Assembly (NCBI GenBank): GCA_009784995.1
Contig: WQXE01000003.1
Span: 1-33,632, forward strand
Length of the DNA stretch: 33,632 nucleotides
Reading direction: 5' to 3'
Source: Treponema sp.
GTDB lineage: Bacteria; Spirochaetota; Spirochaetia; Treponematales; Breznakiellaceae
Within the stretch, counting starts at the first letter, position 1. Every line of letters begins with the position of its first letter. Shown one piece after another: positions 7,540 to 13,652 of this stretch. A model generated the notes under the pieces. It was not told the DNA's origin, made no database searches, and was given only the letters and a program-made list of their open reading frames with translations. The position numbers and the translations under genes were made by a program.

Positions 7540-7870
7540 CCGCGAAACTGACAATGAAAACGCGGCAAAACTTACTGAGCTTTTGCGTGAACACAAGGGA
7601 CAGGATGTTTCTTTACTGGATTTACAAGGTATTAATAACTGGACAGATTATTTTATTATCGCGACAGTTTCCAGCAAGACACACATGGATGGTCTTGAAA
7701 GGCATGTAAAAGAATTCTGCCATGAAAGAGAAATTGATATCTTAGGTTGTTCGCGTAAAGACTCTGATGATGAATGGCGTTTGATTGATCTAGGATCAAT
7801 AATCATTCATTTAATGACATCAAACACCCGCGAGTTTTACGACCTGGAAAGACTTTGGCGAGCGGCATGA
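7514..7870 (+). CDS. rsfS: Ribosomal silencing factor RsfS
   Basis: 118 residues from the ATG at 7514, chosen because GGAAGGA (7501-7507) lies seven bases upstream; the longer frame starting at 7499 has no such site. The signatures L-D-L-Q-G-I-N-N-W-T-D-Y-F-I-I-A, then W-R-L-I-D-L-G-S-I-I-I-H-L and the terminal R-E-F-Y-D-L-E-R-L-W are typical. RsfS binds L14 and blocks subunit joining in starvation. The overlap with the LCP gene suggests translational coupling. It is the last gene of the cluster. Confidence 0.95.
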   Translation: MEDLSLEINRETDNENAAKLTELLREHKGQDVSLLDLQGINNWTDYFIIATVSSKTHMDGLERHVKEFCHEREIDILGCSRKDSDDEWRLIDLGSIIIHLMTSNTREFYDLERLWRAA

Positions 7871-7919
7871 CTTAACGCAGGGCAGCTTTAGCCACCCTTA
7901 CGCCGCGGGTTAAAGACTA

Positions 7920-8207
7920 TCAGTCCTCATCGTCCCAGTCTTCGTCGTCATCTTCATCATAATCGTCGTCATCTTCTTCGTATTCGTCTTCATCCTCGTA
8001 GTCGTCCTCATCTTCGTCTTCGTCCTCATCTTCTTCCAGATCGTCCTCATCCTCGTAGTCATCATCTTCGTCTTCGTAATCGTCATCCTCAATGTCATCA
8101 TCATCACTGAGAATGAAAGCCGGCAGGCTGTCGTCTAAGTCATACTCTGTTTCATAACTGTTTACAGGTATTAGCGTCAGCTCTTCGTTAGCTCCGTTCA
8201 GAACCAT
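7920..8207 (-). CDS. Hyperacidic small protein with Asp/Glu-only tail
   Basis: 95 residues from the ATG at 8207, chosen because GGGAG (plus-strand CTCCC, 8214-8218) lies six bases upstream; the longer frame from 8246 lacks a site. The first ~40 residues form an ordinary short domain (M-V-L-N-G-A-N-E-E-L-T-L-I-P-V-N). The last ~60 are almost entirely Asp and Glu with regularly spaced Tyr, in D-D-D-Y-E-D-E-D-like units. No Lys or Arg occurs in the tail. I do not recognise a family. Such tails occur in nucleic-acid mimics, chaperones and metal binders, but none of these is shown here. It is divergent from ispE and convergent with rsfS. Confidence 0.75.
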   Translation of the reverse strand: MVLNGANEELTLIPVNSYETEYDLDDSLPAFILSDDDDIEDDDYEDEDDDYEDEDDLEEDEDEDEDEDDYEDEDEYEEDDDDYDEDDDEDWDDED

Positions 8208-8279
8208 AATGTTCTCCCTTGTAATTGGTATTTTTCTTGAATCCAAACTGAGTTGAGATTTTTTAACCTCACATTAGAA

Positions 8280-8308
8280 ACATAAGGGAGGATATATTAT
8301 TTTGTCAA
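8280..8308 (-). promoter_or_regulatory. Promoter of the hyperacidic protein gene
   Basis: On the minus strand TTGACA (8308-8303), 17-base spacer, TTATGT (8285-8280), giving a leader of about 65 bases. The -35 hexamer overlaps the plus-strand TTGTCA. Confidence 0.55.
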
Positions 8309-8355
8309 CAGGTTTTTAATAAAAATAATAAAAAAGTCTTTATTTGTGATATTCT
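8302..8355 (+). promoter_or_regulatory. Promoter region of ispE
   Basis: Two alternatives are visible. One is TTGTCA (8302-8307) with TAATAA 18 bases later. The other is an extended -10 TGATATTCT (8347-8355) only six bases before the ATG, which would give a leaderless mRNA. No Shine-Dalgarno sequence precedes the ATG, which favours the second. The same TGATATTCT occurs before the tRNA-Gln gene. Confidence 0.45.
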
Positions 8356-8361
8356 TATTTT

Positions 8362-9258
8362 ATGGCTGAATTCCCGGAAAAATTGACAGTTTTTTCTCCC
8401 GCTAAAGTAAATATCCATTTGGCGGTTAAAAATAAGCGTCCGGACGGCTTTCATGACCTGGAAAGCCTCTTTTTGGCGGTAAATTTCGGGGATATCCTGG
8501 ATTTTGAAGTTTTTCAAGATAAAAAAGAAGCATTAATTATAAATACTTCTGAAATGAGCATAGAAAATAACATTATTTTAAAGGCAGTCGCTCTTTTTCG
8601 GGAAAAAACTAACTTTTCGCGAGGGTTAAAAATAAAACTTGAAAAACGCGTACCCATTGGCGGCGGACTTGGCGGCGGCTCTTCCAACGCGGCGGCGACC
8701 CTTTTGGCTTTAAACAAGATAGCGGGTTTTCCATTAGACATGGAAACTCTCCTTGAAGCGGCGGCTACCCTTGGAAGCGATGTTCCCTTTTTTATCCATG
8801 AAACCCCCGCCGCTTTTGTAACAGGTCGCGGTGAAAACATCGAGCCGGTTGAAGCGCCTGATTTACACATAGTACTTGTAAACCCCGGCTTTCCCTCCAG
8901 CACCGCCACCGCCTTCAAATTATTGGATGAATATAGATCCACAAAGACTTCACGCCAAGACGCAAAGGCGCAAAGTCAAGGAATTAAAAATTCTAATCTA
9001 TTCTCCGTGTCTCCGTGTCTCCGTGTGATGGACTTCTGTAATGATTTTTTAAAGGTATTTCCTGAAAAAGATAAATCCATCTACAATAACATCATCTCCC
9101 AACTAACCGAAAATAGCGCAAAGTACGCGAACCTTTCCGGGGCAGGGTCTACTTGTTTTGGTATTTTTGAAAATGAGCGACAAGCGCGGCAAGCAGCCGA
9201 ATATTTGAATGAAAAATGGGATTTTGTTCAATATTGCCAATCAATTAAAAAGGTGTAG
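8362..9258 (+). CDS. ispE: 4-diphosphocytidyl-2-C-methyl-D-erythritol kinase
   Basis: 298 residues. GHMP-kinase signatures: an N-terminal S-P-A-K-V-N-I-H-L strand, G-F-H-D-L-E-S-L-F, the ATP loop P-I-G-G-G-L-G-G-G-S-S-N-A-A (about 100-113), S-D-V-P-F-F, and C-terminal L-S-G-A-G-S-T-C-F-G. The enzyme phosphorylates CDP-methylerythritol in the non-mevalonate isoprenoid pathway. Residues ~194-223 (T-S-R-Q-D-A-K-A-Q ... S-V-S-P-C-L-R-V) do not belong to the family and correspond exactly to an in-frame repeat at 8941-9029. They sit between conserved motifs, probably in a surface loop, with the frame kept. Confidence 0.95.
   Translation: MAEFPEKLTVFSPAKVNIHLAVKNKRPDGFHDLESLFLAVNFGDILDFEVFQDKKEALIINTSEMSIENNIILKAVALFREKTNFSRGLKIKLEKRVPIGGGLGGGSSNAAATLLALNKIAGFPLDMETLLEAAATLGSDVPFFIHETPAAFVTGRGENIEPVEAPDLHIVLVNPGFPSSTATAFKLLDEYRSTKTSRQDAKAQSQGIKNSNLFSVSPCLRVMDFCNDFLKVFPEKDKSIYNNIISQLTENSAKYANLSGAGSTCFGIFENERQARQAAEYLNEKWDFVQYCQSIKKV
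8941..9029. repeat. Palindromic-repeat insertion inside ispE
   Basis: The left part, ACGCCAAGACGCAAAGGCGC, is the 'gcgtctttgcgt' family in reverse. The right part is a tandem 'ctccgtgt' (three units, 9003-9025) of a different repeat type, and the short inverted pair GGAATT/AATTCT lies between. It preserves the ispE frame and adds about 29 residues. Confidence 0.75.
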
Positions 9259-9348
9259 TATTCTCACAAAGCGAGTAATATTATTATCAATGCCGTTAGA
9301 AAAGCGTGTCATGTGAAAAAAAATCACAAAGAAAAGCAACTTTTTTAC

Positions 9349-9377
9349 TTGCTTTAGTGACAAATCAATATTACAAT
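9349..9377 (+). promoter_or_regulatory. Candidate spoVG promoter
   Basis: TTGCTT (9349-9354), 17-base spacer, TACAAT (9372-9377), leaving an unusually long leader of about 80 bases before the spoVG start. Confidence 0.5.
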
Positions 9378-9462
9378 GATGTAGATAAAGTCGGGCTTAA
9401 CATGTAATTACCTGATAGGTTTTGTTAAGTTTATTAATTGGGACCTCAAAAGGAGAGGAGCT

Positions 9463-9747
9463 ATGGAAATTACTGATATTAGGGTCCGTAAGGTAACTGG
9501 CGGCGGAAAGCCGAAGGCCTATGTAACGGTGACTTTTGACGATTGCTTTGTTGTTCATAATATAAAGATCATTGAGGGTAAAACCGGAGTGTTTATCGCA
9601 ATGCCCAGCCGGAAGACCCGTGCGGGTGAATATAAAGATGTTGCTCATCCAATTCATCCTGAATTCAGAGCGGAGTTGCAAAAGCGTATTCTGGATAAAT
9701 ATGAATCCGGAGATGTTACAGAAGCAACCGCGGATGATCAAGATTAA
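9463..9747 (+). CDS. spoVG: SpoVG family nucleic-acid-binding regulator
   Basis: 94 residues. M-E-I-T-D-I-R-V-R-K-V, then V-T-F-D-D-C-F-V-V-H-N-I-K-I-I-E-G, F-I-A-M-P-S-R-K-T-R-A-G-E-Y-K-D-V-A-H-P-I, are the family signature including the basic S-R-K segment. The start is fixed by a strong double AGGAGAGGAG two bases upstream. In other bacteria, including the spirochaete Borrelia, SpoVG is a small site-specific DNA- and RNA-binding protein with global regulatory effects. The acidic tail (after about residue 82) is variable in the family. It stands alone between ispE and the tRNA. Confidence 0.96.
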   Translation: MEITDIRVRKVTGGGKPKAYVTVTFDDCFVVHNIKIIEGKTGVFIAMPSRKTRAGEYKDVAHPIHPEFRAELQKRILDKYESGDVTEATADDQD

Positions 9748-9770
9748 TTATCGAACAAGATTAATTATCG
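9739..9770. repeat. Tandem duplication across the spoVG stop codon
   Basis: CAAGATTAATTATCG occurs at 9739-9753 and again at 9756-9770. The first copy contains the last codons and stop of spoVG, so this is a recent short duplication at the gene end. Confidence 0.7.
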
Positions 9771-9789
9771 GTTCAGTTTATAATATCAC

Positions 9790-9819
9790 TTGATTAATTC
9801 CCGTTGTTTATGATATTCT
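9790..9819 (+). promoter_or_regulatory. Promoter of tRNA-Gln
   Basis: TTGATT (9790-9795), 18-base spacer, TATTCT (9814-9819), forming an extended TGATATTCT. The tRNA begins 12 bases later, leaving a short 5' leader. Confidence 0.5.
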
Positions 9820-9831
9820 CATAAATGAGAA

Positions 9832-9903
9832 TGGGACGTCGGCAAGCGGTAAGCCCCCGGGTTTTGGTTCCGGTATTCACAGGTTCGAATCCTGTCGTCC
9901 CAG
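9832..9903 (+). tRNA. tRNA-Gln (anticodon TTG)
   Basis: 72 bases that fold fully: acceptor TGGGACG/CGTCCCA with discriminator G, D-stem GGC/GCC, anticodon stem CCGGG/TCCGG (one G-T pair) with loop TTTTGGT giving anticodon TTG, and T-stem ACAGG/CCTGT with loop TTCGAAT. The unusual U1-A72 first pair is typical of bacterial tRNA-Gln. CCA is not encoded. It reads CAA, and CAG by wobble. Confidence 0.95.
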
Positions 9904-9951
9904 TAAGGGATAACCATTTGTCAATCCCGTTAATTTACTATTGAGGTATAT

Positions 9952-10602
9952 ATGAGCAAGGTAGTTTTACAAGCGAAAAATCGTCAGAAATTTGGTTCGT
10001 CTGAATCCCGCAGACTTAGAAGAAGCGGCAGGATTCCAGCTGTAATTTATGGAAGACTGGGTAAGTCTCTTTCCATCGATTTGGATTCGGTTGATTTTTT
10101 AAAAAGTACAAAAGGAATTTCCGAAAGTACCATCGTTAAAGTTGATGTAGAAGGCAAATCTTTTGACGCTTTTGTAAAAGGCACTCAAAGAAACATTATA
10201 GACGGCAATATCCTTCATATTGATTTTTATGAAGTTGAAAGCGGCGTAGCGTTGCGCGCCAAAGTTTCTCTTGTTTTACAGGGAAATCCTATTGGCGTAC
10301 GCGAAGGCGGTATGCTTGAAACTCCATTACACGAAATTGAAATTGAATGTTTACCGAAAGATCTTCCTGAAAGAATCGAAATTGATATTTCTAATCTTAA
10401 AGCCAACCATTCATTTTATGTCAGGGATATTAAACTTGGTGAAGGTGTCAAACTGCTTTCAAGCCCGGATCTTGTTGTCGCGCTTGTACGGTTCGCTAAA
10501 GCCGAAGTCGCAGCTCCTACAGCTGAAGCCGCCGCCGCGGCACCTGCAGCCGCCGCCGCGGCTCCTGCGGCGGATAAAAAAGCCGCTCCTGAAAAGAAAT
10601 AA
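9952..10602 (+). CDS. rplY: 50S ribosomal protein L25/general stress protein CTC
   Basis: 216 residues. Residues 1-90 form the 5S-rRNA-binding L25 domain (R-R-S-G-R-I-P-A-V-I-Y-G, then I-L-H-I-D-F-Y-E-V). Residues 95-180 are the TL5/CTC C-terminal beta domain (G-V-R-E-G-G-M-L-E, L-P-K-D-L-P-E-R-I-E-I-D). The last ~35 residues are an Ala/Pro-rich tail ending in Lys. GAGG lies upstream of the ATG. The usual partner pth is absent; tilS follows in the same reading frame immediately after the TAA stop, which raises the question of how tilS is translated. Confidence 0.96.
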   Translation: MSKVVLQAKNRQKFGSSESRRLRRSGRIPAVIYGRLGKSLSIDLDSVDFLKSTKGISESTIVKVDVEGKSFDAFVKGTQRNIIDGNILHIDFYEVESGVALRAKVSLVLQGNPIGVREGGMLETPLHEIEIECLPKDLPERIEIDISNLKANHSFYVRDIKLGEGVKLLSSPDLVVALVRFAKAEVAAPTAEAAAAAPAAAAAAPAADKKAAPEKK

Positions 10603-10605
10603 CGG

Positions 10606-11787
10606 ATTAAAACTAAAGAGTTTGAAGATAGTGTTTTATACGCTTTAAAAGACTGCCCTAAAGAGGCAGTCTTTCTTGTTGCTGTATCTGGCGGCGCGGA
10701 TTCAATGGCTTTACTTGTTTCCCTATGCGCCATTAAACCTGTTAATCCAATTTATTGTATTCATGTTGAACATGGTTTGCGTCCCGCCAATGAAAGCCGC
10801 GGTGACGCGGATTTTGTAAAAACATTTTGTGAAAAAAATGGAATAGATTGTCTGGTTGTACATATTCCACCCGGTAAAATCGAAAAATTGGCGCGGCGTA
10901 AAGGCATTGGTATCGAAGCTGCCGCGCGTTTTTTCAGACACAAAGCTTTTAAAAAAGAAGCCGCGCGTCTGGGAGAAAATACCCTTGTTTTAACGGCTCA
11001 CACAAAAGACGATATACTGGAAAATACATTAATGAGGGTATTGCGCGGCACAGGTCCCGCGGGACTAGCCTCGATGCCTGTTAGAAACGGAAAGCTCTTT
11101 AGGCCATTACTTTCTAAAACCCGCGCCGAAATTGAAAATTATTTAAATGAAAAAAACATAAACTGGCGCGATGATTTAACAAATACCGATGAAAAATTTT
11201 TGCGCAATAAAATTCGCCACAGGCTAATTCCGCTTTTAAATGAATATTTTCCTTCCTGGAAAACAGGTGTAAACTCTATGGCGCAAACCCAATCGCTAGC
11301 CGCCAGCTTTATCGCCAGCGAAGCAAAAGATCGTATTTGTTGGATTATTAAGAATTTACCACGAACCAACACGAACCAACACGAAAATGAAGTCAACAGA
11401 ATAGTTATCAATTCAAAACCTCAGTGTAACTCCGTGTCCTCCGTGGTTAATAAATTAATATTTACTGATGCAAGGGACTTCTTCGCACAACCGCTAATAA
11501 TCCGCGAGGAAGCAGTATTTCAAGCAATAAATACCTTATCTTCCCTTTGCGATCTTGGCGTCTGCGAACCAAAGGTTCGTGCGTCTTTGCGTGAGTCTTT
11601 TCGAGATAAATCCATAAAAAGATCTGTTGTCAGGAAGTTTTGCGAAGGCAAAATAAAAGCGGCGGATTTAGGCTCAGTACGCCTTAAACTGGAAAATGAT
11701 AAAATATCGCTCTCCAGGGCGCGCAAAGAGTACTTTGAACGCGGCATCTCACGGTTGATTATAGAGCCAAGATTAGATAATCTATAA
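10606..11787 (+). CDS. tilS: tRNA(Ile)-lysidine synthetase with non-canonical start
   Basis: 393 residues if begun at ATT 10606. The PP-loop A-V-S-G-G-A-D-S (26-33) lies before the first ATG (10705), and the 34 codons between the rplY stop and that ATG contain no ATG, GTG, TTG or CTG. ATT gives a normal 27-residue lead into S-G-G. Other motifs are intact: H-V-E-H-G-L-R-P, A-H-T-K-D-D, R-V-L-R-G-T-G, and D-L-T-N-T-D-E-K-F-L-R-N-K-I-R-H. TilS makes lysidine at C34 of tRNA-Ile(CAU) and is essential. The C-terminal half carries two in-frame repeat insertions (11357-11452 and 11545-11596). Readthrough of the rplY stop or a sequence error are alternatives to an ATT start. ftsH follows two bases later. 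Confidence 0.88.
   Translation: MKTKEFEDSVLYALKDCPKEAVFLVAVSGGADSMALLVSLCAIKPVNPIYCIHVEHGLRPANESRGDADFVKTFCEKNGIDCLVVHIPPGKIEKLARRKGIGIEAAARFFRHKAFKKEAARLGENTLVLTAHTKDDILENTLMRVLRGTGPAGLASMPVRNGKLFRPLLSKTRAEIENYLNEKNINWRDDLTNTDEKFLRNKIRHRLIPLLNEYFPSWKTGVNSMAQTQSLAASFIASEAKDRICWIIKNLPRTNTNQHENEVNRIVINSKPQCNSVSSVVNKLIFTDARDFFAQPLIIREEAVFQAINTLSSLCDLGVCEPKVRASLRESFRDKSIKRSVVRKFCEGKIKAADLGSVRLKLENDKISLSRARKEYFERGISRLIIEPRLDNL
11357..11452. repeat. In-frame 'ccacgaa' palindromic repeat inside tilS
   Basis: The left arm TACCACGAACCAACACGAAC (tandem CACGAACCAA) and the right arm CTCCGTGTCCTCCGTGGTTA are inverted, diverged copies. The insert encodes a run of Asn, Thr and Ser (P-R-T-N-T-N-Q-H-E ... 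S-V-S-S-V-V-N-K) foreign to TilS, and keeps the frame. A related copy lies at 26621-26687. Confidence 0.7.
11545..11596. repeat. In-frame 'gcgtctttgcgt' repeat inside tilS
   Basis: TTTGCGATCTTGGCGTCTG followed by the nested palindrome CGAACC-AAA-GGTTCG and then TGCGTCTTTGCGTGAGTC. The nested palindrome matches the one at 3954-3968. The frame is kept; the encoded residues are L-C-D-L-G-V-C-E-P-K-V-R-A-S-L-R-E. Confidence 0.7.
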
Positions 11788-11789
11788 GT

Positions 11790-13652
11790 ATGCTGAATCC
11801 TAATGACAATATACCTGAACGCGGACCAACTATGCCAAAAAAACCAAGCGGTTTTACTCTCGCTATTTTTCTTGTTATAACTGTTCTTTTAATTACTTAT
11901 ATTTTCAGATGGGAAAGCACTCCTGTAAGGACTATAACTTATTCGGATTTTTTAATTTTTTTGGGACAAAGCCATATTGAATCCGTCACAATTTTTGATG
12001 ATAACACTATCGAATTTTTATTAAAAACTCCCGCGGAAAACGGTATTTTTAGATTTAAAACACATCTTCCTTTTACGCCTGATTCTGCTTTTATATCGGA
12101 ATTGGAAAGTAAAGGAATTAAAATTACCGGTTCACCTGCCAGGGTTAGTCCTTTTAGTATTCTGATAAATATGCTTCCCTGGCTTTTTGTGTTTGGAATT
12201 ATTTTTATGATGTTCAGGAACATGCAGGGCGCGGGGATGAGGAATTTCCACTTTGGTAAAAGTAAAGCGAAGCGGTATCAGGATGAAGGAAAAAAAGTAA
12301 GTTTTTCCGATGTCGCGGGACAAAAGGACGCGAAGTACGAACTGGAAGAAGTTGTCGAGTTTTTAAAAAGCCCGCAGAAATTTACCAAGATGGGAGCGCG
12401 GATTCCAAAGGGTGTACTACTTGTAGGAATGCCCGGTACGGGAAAAACATTGATGGCGCGTTCTGTCGCGGGCGAAGCCGGTGTCGCTTTTTTTCATATG
12501 TCGGGTTCGGATTTTGTTGAAATGTTTGTCGGCGTTGGAGCCAGCCGTGTAAGAGATCTTTTTGATCAGGGGCGAAAAAGCGCTCCATGTATAATTTTTA
12601 TTGATGAGTTGGACGCTGTCGGGCGCACTCGAGGCGCGGGTTACGGCGGCGGCCATGACGAACGCGAACAGACATTAAACCAGTTGTTAGTTGAAATGGA
12701 CGGTTTTGATTCAAAAGATGGTGTTATAATTTTAGCCGCTACAAACCGCCCTGATGTTTTAGACCCAGCGCTTTTGCGTCCGGGGCGCTTTGACCGCCAG
12801 GTTATTGTTGCGATGCCCGATATAAAAGAACGTCAGGCGATTTTAGAAATTCATGCCGCTAAAATTCCTTTGGATGAAGGTGTTGATCTTTCGCGTGTAG
12901 CCAGGATGTCTCCGGGTATGAGCGGCGCTGATATTGCCAATCTTGTAAATGAAGCCGCCTTGTTTGCCGCGCGAAAAGATCGCGGCGAAGTTTTAATGTC
13001 CGATTTTGAAGAAGCAAGAGACAAGGTGCTTATGGGTGTCGCGCGCAAAACGCTTGTTGTATCCGATAAAGAAAGGCGAATGACAGCCGTTCACGAAGCG
13101 GGTCACGCTCTATTACACTATTATTTGGAAAATTCCGACCCATTGCATAAAGTTACGATTATTCCGCACGGAAGAGCGTTAGGTATGGCAATGTCGCTTC
13201 CAAAAGAAGATCGTTACAGCCGTTCAAAAGGCTGGCTGGAAGATTTTATCGCGATCCTTTACGGCGGCTGGATAGCGGAAAAACTTTTTTATGATGAAAC
13301 AACCACAGGAACAAAAAACGATATTAAACAGGCGACAGAACTTGCGCGTAACATGGTTTGCGAATGGGGAATGGCAGAAGAGCTTGGTCCTGTCGCTTAC
13401 GGACAGGAAGACGAACCTATTTTCCTTGGAAAAGAAATAGCGCGTCACAAGGATTATTCCGAAGATACCGCCAAACGCATAGACAAGGCAATTAAAGAAA
13501 TACTTGATAACGCTAGAGACAATGCCGCGAAAATACTGGAAAGTCACAAGGATAATCTTGAAAAACTTGCCGACGCCCTAATTGAACGCGAAACCCTAAT
13601 AGACGAAGAAGTCCGCCAAATCATCGGTCTGCCTCTAAAAGAGGAAGCATAA
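11790..13652 (+). CDS. ftsH: ATP-dependent zinc metalloprotease FtsH
   Basis: 620 residues. Two membrane helices (about 21-41 and 125-146) flank a small periplasmic domain. The AAA module has Walker A G-M-P-G-T-G-K-T (213-220), Walker B I-I-F-I-D-E-L-D, pore loop M-F-V-G-V-G-A-S and SRH with R-P-G-R-F-D-R. The Zn-protease motif H-E-A-G-H is at 435-439. FtsH is the hexameric inner-membrane quality-control protease. The first ATG (11790) has no clear ribosome-binding site; an internal ATG at 11832 is possible. The stop codon overlaps the next ATG by one base. tilS-ftsH adjacency is common, here without hpt between them. Confidence 0.97.
   Translation: MLNPNDNIPERGPTMPKKPSGFTLAIFLVITVLLITYIFRWESTPVRTITYSDFLIFLGQSHIESVTIFDDNTIEFLLKTPAENGIFRFKTHLPFTPDSAFISELESKGIKITGSPARVSPFSILINMLPWLFVFGIIFMMFRNMQGAGMRNFHFGKSKAKRYQDEGKKVSFSDVAGQKDAKYELEEVVEFLKSPQKFTKMGARIPKGVLLVGMPGTGKTLMARSVAGEAGVAFFHMSGSDFVEMFVGVGASRVRDLFDQGRKSAPCIIFIDELDAVGRTRGAGYGGGHDEREQTLNQLLVEMDGFDSKDGVIILAATNRPDVLDPALLRPGRFDRQVIVAMPDIKERQAILEIHAAKIPLDEGVDLSRVARMSPGMSGADIANLVNEAALFAARKDRGEVLMSDFEEARDKVLMGVARKTLVVSDKERRMTAVHEAGHALLHYYLENSDPLHKVTIIPHGRALGMAMSLPKEDRYSRSKGWLEDFIAILYGGWIAEKLFYDETTTGTKNDIKQATELARNMVCEWGMAEELGPVAYGQEDEPIFLGKEIARHKDYSEDTAKRIDKAIKEILDNARDNAAKILESHKDNLEKLADALIERETLIDEEVRQIIGLPLKEEA

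Noticed and set aside
7871..7919. Terminator between rsfS and the acidic gene
   Set aside because: Only a weak TTAAC/GTTAA pairing is visible, with bulges and no U-run.
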